Part shown: positions 1 to 8,535 of the stretch, one piece after another
Position numbering within the stretch: the stretch's first letter is position 1
How the letters are laid out: each line of letters opens with the position of its first letter
NCBI RefSeq assembly: GCF_020177375.1
Contig: NZ_JAIWHV010000001.1
Coordinates: forward strand, 434,001-498,000
Source of the DNA: Saliphagus infecundisoli
GTDB lineage: Archaea > Halobacteriota > Halobacteria > Halobacteriales > Natrialbaceae
Direction of reading: 5' to 3'
DNA: 64,000 nt
Translations under genes and position numbers: made by a program
The notes under the pieces: model-generated
Seen by the model: the letters and a program-made list of their open reading frames with translations, nothing else
Told to the model about the DNA's origin: nothing
Database searches by the model: none

Positions 1-187
1 AGCGCTATCAGCGTCCTTTCGGCCGCCACCGCCGCCGGCCCCGGTTCGACGACTGCTACTCGCCGTCCCGCCTGCCGTCAGCCGCCGAACGCGTCTCAAA
101 CGGTCGGGCGACACAACGGTCGTGAACGGTTCGAACGGAGCGAAAGGGGCGACTGAGACGGGTAAACGATCCGAACGGAACTCCGGG

Positions 188-195
188 TTTTTTAC
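188..195 (+). promoter_or_regulatory. TATA-like box of the 219 gene
   Basis: A TTTTTTAC run is centred about 28 bases before the ATG at 219. This is the spacing expected for a haloarchaeal TATA box driving a leaderless transcript. The preceding 187 bases hold no convincing gene on either strand. Confidence 0.5.
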
Positions 196-218
196 ATTGG
201 GCGACATGATCGCGACCG

Positions 219-773
219 ATGACCACGATCCGCTCCGCTCTTCTCGTCTTGGCCGTCCTGAGCGTGGTCGTCGCCAGTGCGGGTTCGATCGCCGTCGCCG
301 ACGGTGACGACGGGACCGACGAGCCGGCCGGCGCCGAGCGCCCGATGGGAACCGAACTCTCGACGTTCCTGCAGTCGAGTACGGCCGACGCCGGCGCGGC
401 GGTCACGACCGGCATGTTCCTCGCCGGCTACGAGAACGGCGACGCCGACCGCCGCGAGGCCGCCGTCGCCGAACGAACGGCCGAACTCGAGGCGAAGCTC
501 TCGACGCTCCGGGACGAACACGACCGGCTCTCCGATCGCACCAACGCCTCCTCGATCGCCGACCGGCCCGAGGCCGCCTCGCTCGCCTACACCGCGCAGT
601 TGACCCGCCTCGAGGCCGAAATCGAGACCCTCGAGCGAGCGATCGACGAGCTCGCGCCCCGGGCCGACGAGGTCGGCATCGAAAGCGAGAGCGTCGCGGA
701 GCTTCGGACGGGGGCGGCGGAGTTGGCCGAGTCGAACCGTACGGACGCCGGGATCGCGACTGGAACGTCCTGA
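219..773 (+). CDS. Secreted coiled-coil haloarchaeal protein, function unknown
   Basis: Encodes 184 residues. Residues 1-28 form a signal peptide: a short basic start, a hydrophobic core from about residue 8 to 22, then small residues before an acidic mature part. From about residue 75 the chain is a run of Glu, Leu, Arg and Ala with heptad-like spacing, predicted to be a coiled coil (around 75-150). The mature protein is probably outside the membrane. A TATA-like box 28 bases upstream supports this start as leaderless. The next gene, 61 bases on in the same direction, is a two-winged-helix regulator, so the pair may be co-transcribed. I recognise the general haloarchaeal coiled-coil exoprotein type but not a named function. 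Confidence 0.75.
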   Translation: MTTIRSALLVLAVLSVVVASAGSIAVADGDDGTDEPAGAERPMGTELSTFLQSSTADAGAAVTTGMFLAGYENGDADRREAAVAERTAELEAKLSTLRDEHDRLSDRTNASSIADRPEAASLAYTAQLTRLEAEIETLERAIDELAPRADEVGIESESVAELRTGAAELAESNRTDAGIATGTS

Positions 774-834
774 TTCCTGTCGGATCGCTGTCGGTCAGAC
801 ACCCTTTTGAGCGCCCGGCTCCTACCGTCCACCG

Positions 835-1521
835 ATGGACTCTGCGGCGCTTCTGGACCTTCTGGGCAACGAGAACCGCCGCCGGATCCTCCGACTGCTA
901 GCGCACAAACCCTGTTATGTCACCGAGATATCCGATTACCTCGGCGTGAGCCCGAAGGCGGTGATCGAACACCTCCGGAAGCTAGAGGAGGCAGGGTTAG
1001 TCGAGAGCCGCACCGACGACCAGCGCCGCAAATATTTCCACATCGCCCGCAACGTCCGCCTCGAGGTCAGCGTCTCGCCGTACGGCTTCGGCGCGAAAAG
1101 CGCCTACCCATCGAACAACAGCTTCGACATTACCACCTGTCGGCACCTCTCGCTGGACGTCTCCTACGACGATTCGAGCGAACTCGACGAACTCCTCCGG
1201 GCCCTGGAGGACCTAGAGGGGCTCGAAAACGAGCTTTCGCTGGCCCAGCGGTGGGTCCAGGGCCGGCTCTGTGACGTCCTCGATCGCATCTCCGAGCACG
1301 TCGGCACCGGACCCGAGAGCCGGATCTATGCCGACGTGCTCGCGAGCATCCGCGAGGAGCCAAAGGGAGTGGGAACGCTCAGCGACCAGGTCGACGCCCC
1401 GCGGGAGGTCATCGGCGAGCTCCTCGAGGAGATGGCCGACGAGGGGATCGTCCGGCGCTCGGAGCGGGGCTGGGAGCTGGCGACCGGCGAGGCGGAAGCC
1501 GAGACCCCCCCGACCGACTGA
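835..1521 (+). CDS. ArsR-type transcriptional regulator with two winged-helix domains
   Basis: Encodes 228 residues. Residues 1-70 form an ArsR-like winged helix (LLGNENRRRILRLL, then a recognition helix in VSPKAVIEHLRKLEEAGLVES). The middle section has the VSPYGFG beta-strand region seen in related haloarchaeal regulators. Residues about 168-218 look like a second, shorter winged helix (SIREEP, then ELLEEMADEGIVRR). It is a cytoplasmic DNA-binding protein whose targets cannot be read from the sequence. It follows the secreted coiled-coil protein and faces convergently the thiE gene, whose stop lies 10 bases away. Confidence 0.85.
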   Translation: MDSAALLDLLGNENRRRILRLLAHKPCYVTEISDYLGVSPKAVIEHLRKLEEAGLVESRTDDQRRKYFHIARNVRLEVSVSPYGFGAKSAYPSNNSFDITTCRHLSLDVSYDDSSELDELLRALEDLEGLENELSLAQRWVQGRLCDVLDRISEHVGTGPESRIYADVLASIREEPKGVGTLSDQVDAPREVIGELLEEMADEGIVRRSERGWELATGEAEAETPPTD

Positions 1522-1531
1522 TCGTCATCGG

Positions 1532-2173
1532 TCACTCGCTTTCGATTGCCGCCCGAAGCCCCCGTGTCGCGCCCTCGGGATCCGAGCTGGCGGCGATGGC
1601 GCCGACGACGGCGACGCCGGCGGCGCCGGCCTCGACGACGCTCCCGGCGTTGTCGGCCGTGATCCCGCCGATCCCGACGACGGGGATCGACGTCGCCTCC
1701 GCGATCGCCGCGATCCGTTCGGGGCCGATCCCGTCCTTGCGGTCGGCGACGTCCTTCGAGTCGGTGCCGTAGACCGCGCCGACGCCGAGGTAGTCCGCGC
1801 CCGCCTCCTCCGCGCGCCTCGCTTCCGGGGCCGTCGAGGCCGAACAACCGACGATCCGGTCGGGGCCGACCAGCTCGCGGGCGACGGGGACGGGGAGGTC
1901 CGACTGGCCGACGTGGACGCCGTCGGCGTCGATCGCCCGCGCGAGGTCAGCACGGTCGTTGACGATCAGGGGGACGTCCGCCTCGCGAGTGAGCTCCCGG
2001 AGCTGCCGGCCGAGTTCGTAGCGGTCGACGGCCGCCGTCCCCTTCTCGCGGAGCTGGACGGCGTCGATGCCGCCGGAGAGCGCGCGGCGGACGACCTCCG
2101 GCGTGGAGCGATCCGAGACCGATTCCTGGGTGACGAGGTAGGTCGTCCAGGTGTCGGGTGGTGTCTGCGTCAT
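1532..2173 (-). CDS. thiE: Thiamine-phosphate synthase ThiE
   Basis: Encodes 213 residues, the usual length for ThiE. The enzyme joins HMP pyrophosphate and THZ phosphate to give thiamine monophosphate. Visible motifs are LREKG near residue 38, VNDRADLA and DGVHVGQSDLP (pyrimidine and pyrophosphate binding), GCSASTAPEA, DYLGVGAVYGT, and the phosphate-binding VGIGGI followed by GVAVVGAI near the C terminus. These match the TIM-barrel ThiE family in order. The next gene downstream is an integral membrane protein on the same strand (22 bases between the two reading frames), so the two may share a transcript running leftward. Confidence 0.95.
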   Translation of the reverse strand: MTQTPPDTWTTYLVTQESVSDRSTPEVVRRALSGGIDAVQLREKGTAAVDRYELGRQLRELTREADVPLIVNDRADLARAIDADGVHVGQSDLPVPVARELVGPDRIVGCSASTAPEARRAEEAGADYLGVGAVYGTDSKDVADRKDGIGPERIAAIAEATSIPVVGIGGITADNAGSVVEAGAAGVAVVGAIAASSDPEGATRGLRAAIESE

Positions 2174-2195
2174 GACTGTGGGGTCGGCGGTCGGC

Positions 2196-2627
2196 CTACG
2201 ACCCTCCGATTCCCAGCCGGGAGCGAGCGAGCCGCCCGAGGTAGTAGCCGGTGAGACAGACCATGAGGCCCGTCGAGAACCCGACGGCGGCCATCGATTC
2301 GCCCGACCCGGCGGCCAGTAAGGCGTGGTTGAACAGCGCCGAGATGCCGCCGATGGCGATCCCGGCGGTCACGACCTCCGCGTACAGGCGCCGCGGGGCG
2401 AGGGCGCCGATCGTTACCGCGACCGCGGCCAGCCCGGTGAGCCGTCCGGCCGGGAGCGTCATTCCCCCGAGGAGGATGCCCGCGCCGACCGCGAGGGCGA
2501 TCCCGACGGTCGCACGCAGCGAGAAGTAGCTCTCTGCCCCCGGCATCGAGGGCATCGCGGACAGCGACGCGAGCCAGGACTCGCCGTCCGAACTCCCGCC
2601 GGCGGTCGATTCCGTTCGGTCGCTCAT
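2196..2627 (-). CDS. Small integral membrane protein, unknown
   Basis: Encodes 143 residues from the ATG at 2627. A hydrophilic N terminus of about 35 residues (rich in Ser and Gly) is followed by four predicted membrane helices, at about 38-57, 62-77, 84-103 and 113-131, and a basic C-terminal end. The longer open frame upstream runs antisense through gatD and is not credible. This gene lies directly upstream of thiE, 22 bases away, and may be transcribed with it. A role in thiamine or precursor transport is possible from context only. No motif supports it. Confidence 0.75.
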   Translation of the reverse strand: MSDRTESTAGGSSDGESWLASLSAMPSMPGAESYFSLRATVGIALAVGAGILLGGMTLPAGRLTGLAAVAVTIGALAPRRLYAEVVTAGIAIGGISALFNHALLAAGSGESMAAVGFSTGLMVCLTGYYLGRLARSRLGIGGS

Positions 2628-2720
2628 GGTGGTGGCGTGGTCGGCGGGCCCTATGGGTCTTTGGCTCGCGGGCGGGGCCGAACGGATGGCTTGAAGTCCG
2701 GCGGGCCCGACCCTCCAGGC

Positions 2721-3968
2721 ATGAATCCAGGCGACCGAGTTCGTGCCGACCGCGGGGACCGAACCTACGAGGGGGTGGTGCTTCCCTCCAGCACCGACGC
2801 CCACCTCGTCGTCAAACTCGACGGCGGTTACAACGTCGGCATCGACCGGGAGGCCGCGTCGGTCGACGTGCTGGCGGAGGGCGTCCACGATATCGGGGAG
2901 GCCCGGGACGCGGAGGGCGAGCGTTCGGCCGTCGAGTTCGACGACGAGCTGCCGACGATCGCGCTGATCTCGACGGGGGGAACGATCGCCTCGACGGTCG
3001 ATTACCGGACCGGCGCCGTCACCGCCCGCTTCGACGCCGAGGACGTCCTCCGGGCGGTGCCCGACCTGGCGGGCCGGGCGAACTACCGCGGCCGGGTCGT
3101 CGCGAACATCCTGAGCGAGAACATGGAGGTCCCGATCTGGCAGGAGCTCGCGAGCGCGGTCTCCGAGGAGATCGAGGCCGGCGCCGACGGCGTCGTCATC
3201 ATGCACGGCACGGACACGATGCAGTTCTCCGCGTCGGCGCTTTCCTTCATGCTCGAGACGCCGGTCCCGATCGTCTTCACCGGCTCCCAGCGCTCGGCCG
3301 ACCGCCCGTCCTCGGACAACGTGATGAACGCGGTCTGTGCGGTCGAGGCCGCCAAAGCCGACTGCGCGGAGGTGCTGGTCTGTATGCACGCCACCGGGAG
3401 CGACGACCGCTGTGCGCTCCACCGGGGGACCCGCGTCCGGAAGAACCACACGTCGCGCCGGGCGGCCTTCGAGACCGTCGGAAGCGGCCCGCTGGGAACC
3501 ATCGATTACGACACCGAGGAGGCGGTCTTCCACCGCGATCACCAACGACGAAACGAATCGGAACTCGCCCTCTCGCCCGCACTCGCCGACGACGTCGACC
3601 TCCTCAAGTTCACTCCCGGGATGGACCCCGCGCTCCTCGACGCGATGGCGGGGAAGTCGGGAGTCGTCATCGAGGGCACGGGATTGGGTCACGTCCACAC
3701 CGACCTCATCCCGCGGATCGAGGAACTGGTCGACGACGGGACGACGGTCGTCATGACGAGCCAGTGTCTCGACGGTCGGGTCTGCGATCGGGTCTACGAC
3801 ACCGGCCGAGACCTGCTCGATGCGGGCGTGATCGAGGCCGGCGACACCCTCCCCGGGACGGCGAAGGTCAAGCTGATGTGGGCGTTAGCGAACGCCGACG
3901 ATCCCGCCGAGGCGATGGAGACCTCGCTTTCGGGCGAACTCCGCCGGCGGTCGACTCCGTGGGCATGA
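2721..3968 (+). CDS. gatD: Glu-tRNA(Gln) amidotransferase subunit D
   Basis: Encodes 415 residues. GatD is the L-asparaginase-like subunit of the archaeal GatDE complex, which releases ammonia from glutamine so GatE can turn Glu-tRNA(Gln) into Gln-tRNA(Gln). An N-terminal small beta-barrel (1-70) precedes the asparaginase domain with ALISTGGTIA (81-90), HGTDTM near residue 162 and the FTGSQR strand. The ATG at 2721 gives the normal N terminus; the longer frame upstream is antisense to the membrane protein gene. GatE is not in this window. The stop overlaps the ATG of the following GNAT gene by four bases (ATGA), so the two are translationally coupled. Confidence 0.95.
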   Translation: MNPGDRVRADRGDRTYEGVVLPSSTDAHLVVKLDGGYNVGIDREAASVDVLAEGVHDIGEARDAEGERSAVEFDDELPTIALISTGGTIASTVDYRTGAVTARFDAEDVLRAVPDLAGRANYRGRVVANILSENMEVPIWQELASAVSEEIEAGADGVVIMHGTDTMQFSASALSFMLETPVPIVFTGSQRSADRPSSDNVMNAVCAVEAAKADCAEVLVCMHATGSDDRCALHRGTRVRKNHTSRRAAFETVGSGPLGTIDYDTEEAVFHRDHQRRNESELALSPALADDVDLLKFTPGMDPALLDAMAGKSGVVIEGTGLGHVHTDLIPRIEELVDDGTTVVMTSQCLDGRVCDRVYDTGRDLLDAGVIEAGDTLPGTAKVKLMWALANADDPAEAMETSLSGELRRRSTPWA

Positions 3969-4873
3969 GCGTCTCGGACGTGCGGATCCGTCGGGCGACC
4001 CACGACGACTACGACGCCGTCGTCGCGATGGTCGAGGACGTCTGGGCCGATCGGGGCGGCGACTACCTCCCCGAGATCTACCACGACTGGCTCGAGGAGG
4101 AGGGCGCAGAGGACACGAAGACATTCGTCGCGGAGGTCGGCGACGACGTCGCGGGGATCGTCCAGGCCGTACTGGTCGGCCCGGAGGAAGCCTGGTTCCA
4201 GACGATGCGGGTCGACGCCGACTACCGCAGGCAGGGGATAAGCGGCCGGCTCAACCGCGCCTCCTTCGACTGGGCGCGCGACCGGGGAGCGACCGTCGGT
4301 CGGGTCATGATCTTCTCGTGGAACGTCGCCTCGCTCGCCGCCGCGCGCTCGAGCGGGTTCGAGCCGATCACGGAGTTCCGGTGGGCCCACCCGGAGCCCG
4401 ACCCCGACGCGGCGATCCCCGAGGGGTACGACGTTCTCGAAAAGCCCGCGGCGGCGTGGCGCTACTGGACCGATAGCCCCGCCCGCGAACACCTCCGGGG
4501 GCTCGGGCTGGCCCCCGAGGAGAGCTGGGCACTCCGGGAGCTCACCCGCGAGGACCTGACGGAACTGCCGGCGCTCGCGGTCGCCGACGGCGACGGCCTC
4601 CGGGGCTCGGCCTACCGGAGCCGGGTCGACGAACGGACCGGCGACGACGGCGAGGTCCGGACCCGGGCGGAGTACGCCGGCGCGGCCTGGGCCGACCTCG
4701 AGGGCGCCCGCGCGCTGTTCGGGGCGATCGCCCGGGACGCCGCCGCGGTCGGCGCCAGCGAGGTCCGGGTCTGTCTCCCCGAGACCGCCGAGACGGTGAG
4801 CGACGCCGCCTCCGTCGCCGGCGCGGTCAGCGAGGAGCCCGACTTCGTCCTCGGGATCGACCTCACTCGGTAG
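3965..4873 (+). CDS. GNAT-family acetyltransferase
   Basis: Encodes 302 residues. The N-terminal half (about 5-150) is a GNAT domain: RRATHDDYDAVVAMVEDVW, then the acetyl-CoA-binding MRVDADYRRQGISGRL. The C-terminal half (about 160-300) is weaker and may be a degenerate second GNAT repeat. The start overlaps gatD by four bases, which implies co-translation with the tRNA-dependent glutamine-forming enzyme. The substrate is not evident, and coupling to gatD does not prove a tRNA-related role. Confidence 0.85.
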   Translation: MSVSDVRIRRATHDDYDAVVAMVEDVWADRGGDYLPEIYHDWLEEEGAEDTKTFVAEVGDDVAGIVQAVLVGPEEAWFQTMRVDADYRRQGISGRLNRASFDWARDRGATVGRVMIFSWNVASLAAARSSGFEPITEFRWAHPEPDPDAAIPEGYDVLEKPAAAWRYWTDSPAREHLRGLGLAPEESWALRELTREDLTELPALAVADGDGLRGSAYRSRVDERTGDDGEVRTRAEYAGAAWADLEGARALFGAIARDAAAVGASEVRVCLPETAETVSDAASVAGAVSEEPDFVLGIDLTR

Positions 4874-5025
4874 ACGGGACGCGATTCGCTTCGTTCCCAC
4901 CCTCCTCGGACGGCCCCGATCCATCACTGTTCGGCGTCGCGCTTTTCCGTCCGGCGTCCTCCCCGGTATTCAAGGGGGAAACTCCGCGGAAGCTATCACG
5001 GGGCATCCCCAAGCCAATACGTATC

Positions 5026-6516
5026 ATGAACACGGCCTCGACGCGGTTCGAACGGGCGGCGACCGGGATCGTCGTCGCGGCGACGTGGATCGCCGCGTCG
5101 TTCGTCGTCTCGCCGCTCGTCGGCGGCTTTGCGGTCGTGACCGTCGCCGAGGCGGTCATCGTTCGCTCGCCGGGCTGGCTGTCGTCGTCGGCGATCGGCC
5201 TCCTCGGCTTTGCCGCCCAGCCGGCGCTGGTCGCCGGCGTCGTCGCTGCGGTTCTCGCCGCGGCCGCGATTGCGGAGATCGTCCGACCGCGGGCGCCCGA
5301 CGTGCTCACCCCGGCGTACGCCGTCGCCGTCGCCGTCGCGACGGCGTGGCTGTTTCTCGCGACCGGCGGCGGCCTCTCGATCGGGGTCGCCGTCGCGTTC
5401 GTCGTCGCGGTCGGCGCGCCGTATCTCGCGGCACAGTACCTGACGCGCCCGCCGGCACCGCCGAACCGCAGACGGTTCCTCCGCCGGATCGGCGGGGTCG
5501 TGGCCGCCGGGGCGGTCTCGGCCGCCGGGCTCCGCGCGCTGTTCTCCCGGTTCGAGTCTGAAGGCGGCGATCGGGCCGGCGAGCCCCTGTCACGGTCGAT
5601 CTCGCCACCCTCCGGCGACCCCGCCTTCGACTTCGAGGGGATGCCGGCCGCCGTCACGCCTCCCCGGAACCACTACACCATCGACATCAGCGTCGACGAC
5701 CCCGACATCGACCCGGAATCGTGGAGCCTCGGGATCGACGGCGCGGTCGAGGAGCCATACGAACTGGGCTACGAGGAGCTACGCGGCCACGACGACAGCG
5801 TCGAGCAGACCACGACGCTGATCTGTATCTCGAACCCGGTCGGGGGCGACCTGATCGGGACCGCCCACTGGACCGGCGTCCCGCTGTCGTCGCTTGTCAA
5901 GGCGGCCGAGCCGGCGGAGGGGGCGGTCGATCTCGTGACCCACGCCGCCGACGGCTACAGCGAGGCGATCCCGCTCGAGCTCGTCGAGCGCGAGGACGTC
6001 CTGATCGCCTACGGGATGGGCGAGCAGGCGCTCCCGCGGAGCCACGGGTTCCCGGCGCGCCTGCTCGTCCCGGGCCGCTACGGGATGAAGATGACCAAGT
6101 GGATCACCCGGATCGAGGTCGCCGAGGCCGAACACGAGGCCTACTGGGAGCAACGCGACTGGAACGAGCGGGCGATCGCCAACACGATGTCGTACGTCCG
6201 CGCCGCCACGCGCGAGGGCGACCGGGTCACGGTCGGCGGCGTCGCCTTCGGCGGGCTCGAGACGGGCGTCGAGGAGATCGCCGGGGTCGAGGTCAGCGTC
6301 GACGGCGGCGAGACCTGGAACGAGGGCGAGTTGGAGGCCCAACTGGGCCCCCACGCGTGGCGGCGGTGGCGATACGCGTTCGACGCGCCCGAGGGCTCGG
6401 AGTTCGAGGTGGTCGTCCGCGCGATCGAGGCCGACGGCACCGTCCAGACCGACGAGGAGGCGGATACGCTCCCCGACGGGGCGACGGGATGGCATCGCGA
6501 GACCGTACAGGTCTGA
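5026..6516 (+). CDS. Membrane-anchored molybdopterin-dependent oxidoreductase (sulfite-oxidase superfamily)
   Basis: Encodes 496 residues. Residues 10-140 contain four predicted membrane helices. A twin-arginine-like stretch (NRRRFLRRI, 147-155) is followed by another hydrophobic segment (156-172). Residues about 200-395 are the Moco-binding sulfite-oxidase fold with Cys267 (LICISNPVGG) in the place of the molybdenum ligand and GYSEAIPLE, GFPARLLVPGRYG and KWITRIEV motifs. Residues 400-496 match the immunoglobulin-like Mo dimerisation domain (VEVSVDGGETW). The redox substrate is unknown. The domain probably faces outside, attached to the membrane. The gene stands alone between a GNAT gene and a cupin. 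Confidence 0.88.
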   Translation: MNTASTRFERAATGIVVAATWIAASFVVSPLVGGFAVVTVAEAVIVRSPGWLSSSAIGLLGFAAQPALVAGVVAAVLAAAAIAEIVRPRAPDVLTPAYAVAVAVATAWLFLATGGGLSIGVAVAFVVAVGAPYLAAQYLTRPPAPPNRRRFLRRIGGVVAAGAVSAAGLRALFSRFESEGGDRAGEPLSRSISPPSGDPAFDFEGMPAAVTPPRNHYTIDISVDDPDIDPESWSLGIDGAVEEPYELGYEELRGHDDSVEQTTTLICISNPVGGDLIGTAHWTGVPLSSLVKAAEPAEGAVDLVTHAADGYSEAIPLELVEREDVLIAYGMGEQALPRSHGFPARLLVPGRYGMKMTKWITRIEVAEAEHEAYWEQRDWNERAIANTMSYVRAATREGDRVTVGGVAFGGLETGVEEIAGVEVSVDGGETWNEGELEAQLGPHAWRRWRYAFDAPEGSEFEVVVRAIEADGTVQTDEEADTLPDGATGWHRETVQV

Positions 6517-6577
6517 CCGCCCGCGGGAGCCCGCCAACATGGGTGAGGACTATGGGCCCCGCGACCGATCGTCCGCC

Positions 6578-6946
6578 ATGGGCTATCACGTCATCGACCC
6601 GGACGACCTCGATCCGCTCCCGGACCGCCCCTCGTCGGCGCGTTCGATCACCGACGCCGCGGGCCTGGACAACGTCGGCATCCGGCGCTACGACGCCGAG
6701 CCGGGCGAACAGCTCCCGCTTGCCTACCACGTCCACGGGGAACAGGAGGAAGTCTTCTACGTCCTCGAGGGGACCCTCCACGTCGAGACCCCCGAGCGGG
6801 AGTTCGTCGTCGGACGCGGGGAGGCGTTCGTCGCCGACCCGGGGAGCCCCCATCGGGCGCACAACCCGGCGGGCGCCGACGCTCCCGTCTCGGTCCTCGC
6901 GGTCGGCGCGCCGGCGGTCGACGACGCCGAACCGTACGACCCCTAA
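6578..6946 (+). CDS. Cupin-domain protein
   Basis: Encodes 122 residues from the ATG at 6578. It is a single cupin barrel with the metal-binding pattern His51, His53, Glu57 (HVHGEQEE) and the second motif DPGSPHRAHN containing His92. A frame-consistent ATG at 6539 would add 13 polar residues. The later start fits a CTATGG TATA-like element about 28 bases before it. Function is unassigned: small cupins of this kind bind metal and may be dioxygenases, isomerases or binding proteins. Confidence 0.8.
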   Translation: MGYHVIDPDDLDPLPDRPSSARSITDAAGLDNVGIRRYDAEPGEQLPLAYHVHGEQEEVFYVLEGTLHVETPEREFVVGRGEAFVADPGSPHRAHNPAGADAPVSVLAVGAPAVDDAEPYDP

Positions 6947-6958
6947 CCTCTCGCCCGA

Positions 6959-7570
6959 CTACGCCAGTCGCGAGAACGCGAGGTTGCCCGAGATGTTCTC
7001 GACGTAGATCTCGACGACGTCGCCCTCCTCGGCGCCGGGGACGAAGATCGTGTACTCGCCTTTCTCGGCGACGCCGTCGCCTTTCCGTCCCGTCCCGGTG
7101 ATCTCGACGGTGTACGTCTTCCCTTCCTCGACGGCCTCCTTCTGCTGTTGTTGCTGGCCGCCCGACCGGCCCTTCGTGACGGGTCGGAAGGCCCCACAGG
7201 CGTCACACCGTAACATAGGGGTGCGGTCCTCCCGGACGAGGCGGGTGTCGGGGAGGCCACACTCCGAACAGAGGACGTACTCCTCGACGTAGGCGTCGAT
7301 CGCCGCGCCGAACTCGGTGCCAGAAAAGGAGCCGTTGTAGCGGGCCCGTCCGTCGGCGAACTTCCCGCTGGTCCCCAGTTCGCGCTGGACGAACCGGTGG
7401 ACGTGTTCGGCTTCCCGCGAGAGCACGTCGGCGATCTCCCCCAGGTTGGTAAACCGGGTAAAGGCGCCGTCTTTCTGTGCGGTCGGGTCGGGGATGTCGA
7501 GACGCTCCTGGTCCCCGCCGATGTCGGGGACCTCCTCCATCGCACGGTCGAGACTCGAGCTATAATCCAT
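6959..7570 (-). CDS. eif2b: Translation initiation factor aIF2 subunit beta with C-terminal TRAM domain
   Basis: Encodes 203 residues. aIF2-beta is part of the heterotrimer that brings initiator Met-tRNA to the small ribosomal subunit. Residues 35-95 form the alpha-beta core (GEIADVLSREAEHVHRFVQRELG). A zinc ribbon follows with Cys101, Cys104, Cys122 and Cys125. After a Gln-rich linker (QQQQQ near 139-143) a TRAM RNA-binding domain occupies about 145-203 (GKTYTVEITGTGRKGDGVA, then GAEEGDVVEI). The TRAM extension is known from haloarchaeal homologues. The gene is convergent with the cupin gene. The DUF5789 gene lies 45 bases upstream on the same strand. Confidence 0.95.
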   Translation of the reverse strand: MDYSSSLDRAMEEVPDIGGDQERLDIPDPTAQKDGAFTRFTNLGEIADVLSREAEHVHRFVQRELGTSGKFADGRARYNGSFSGTEFGAAIDAYVEEYVLCSECGLPDTRLVREDRTPMLRCDACGAFRPVTKGRSGGQQQQQKEAVEEGKTYTVEITGTGRKGDGVAEKGEYTIFVPGAEEGDVVEIYVENISGNLAFSRLA

Positions 7571-7615
7571 ACCCTTAGTGGGGGTCGGCGACGTAAATCC
7601 GTTCTGCTCTCGTCC

Positions 7616-7999
7616 TCAGTGCTGGTCGCCGCCCGCGTCCGACAGCGACCCCTGACTCTCCTCCTCTATGCTCTCGAGGTCGCGTTCGGGGTTCGCTTCC
7701 GCCGGACCGCCGGCCTCGCCGGTGATCTCGCCATGGACGGCCTCGCGGGCCTCCTCGGGGGTCTCGAACTCCTCGTTTGCCAGCCGGTCGAAGACGCTTC
7801 CCAGCGACTCGGTCTCGTTGGGCAGGTCGATCGGATCGTTGGCGTACTCGACCGCCAGCTCCTCGCCCGTGACGGGGTACTCCAGGCCGCCGAGGTGGGA
7901 TTCGACCTCCTCCAACACCGCCTCGGTCCGGTCGGCACGTTCGGACTTCCGTGCCTCCGCTCGATCCTGGGCGCGGTCGCGGCTGGGTCCGTCGCTCAT
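7616..7999 (-). CDS. DUF5789-family haloarchaeal protein
   Basis: Encodes 127 residues from the ATG at 7999; the longer frame upstream has no homologous features and includes a Pro-rich stretch. Residues about 30-95 match the haloarchaeal DUF5789 pattern (LEEVESHLGGLEYPVTGEE, DRLANEEFETPEEAREAV). The rest is acidic and probably disordered. No catalytic motif is visible and the function is unknown. It lies directly upstream of aIF2-beta on the same strand, 45 bases away, so co-transcription is plausible. Confidence 0.8.
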   Translation of the reverse strand: MSDGPSRDRAQDRAEARKSERADRTEAVLEEVESHLGGLEYPVTGEELAVEYANDPIDLPNETESLGSVFDRLANEEFETPEEAREAVHGEITGEAGGPAEANPERDLESIEEESQGSLSDAGGDQH

Positions 8000-8146
8000 G
8001 GCCGACGGTACGGCGGCCGGCCCGAAAAACGGGCTGCCGGCGAACGCGGGGCTCGTGGGGGTCGGCGACGGGACCTCCAGCGGCGGGGCCTCCCGGTCGG
8101 AGGAATCCACGACGGACTTATCATGAGCTATTAACTAGTAACACAC

Positions 8147-8519
8147 ATGACCCGGACGCACGCCTGGATCGCGGCGATCGCGCTCGGCATCGGCGTCGCC
8201 GGAGTTGCCTTCCTGACCGCCGGCGCCCCTCTGCTGGCCGTCTACGCCGGAGGGTTCTTGGGCGATCGGGGCGGGACTGGCCGTTCACAACGCGGACTCG
8301 ATCCCGGGATTGCTACGGAGCGATTCCGACTGGGGATCGGGCCCGCGGCTCTGGTCGGGCGCGTTCGGCGGGCTGTCGGCGCTCGCCGTGACCGGCCTGA
8401 TGGTGCCCCAGGTGCCCGTAGCCGTCGATCTCGCGTTCGTCCTGGGGCTGTTCGTCGTCGGCGTCTCGGTGACGATGGCGAACGTCGGCACCGGCCTCGC
8501 GCTCGCACTCGCCGAGTAG
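8147..8519 (+). pseudogene. Frameshifted small integral membrane protein
   Basis: The frame starting at 8147 encodes a membrane helix and the start of a second one (to LLAVYAGGFL), then runs into unrelated sequence. The remaining two to three helices are in the +1 frame, ending at the TAG at 8517-8519. Removing one G from the GGG at 8260-8262 joins them smoothly (GGFLAIGAGLAVHNADS) into a 123-residue protein with about four helices. A single-base insertion, in the cell or in the assembly, is the simplest explanation. A TATA-like CTATTAACT lies just before the ATG region. The function of the intact protein is unknown. Confidence 0.75.
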
Positions 8520-8535
8520 TCGTCGGCCGGCGGAA

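Noticed and set aside
1-187. Possible end of a plus-strand gene (Arg-rich frame stopping near 120)
   Set aside because: Only about 40 codons are in view, the composition is Arg- and Pro-rich, and no family is recognisable; equally likely to be noncoding.
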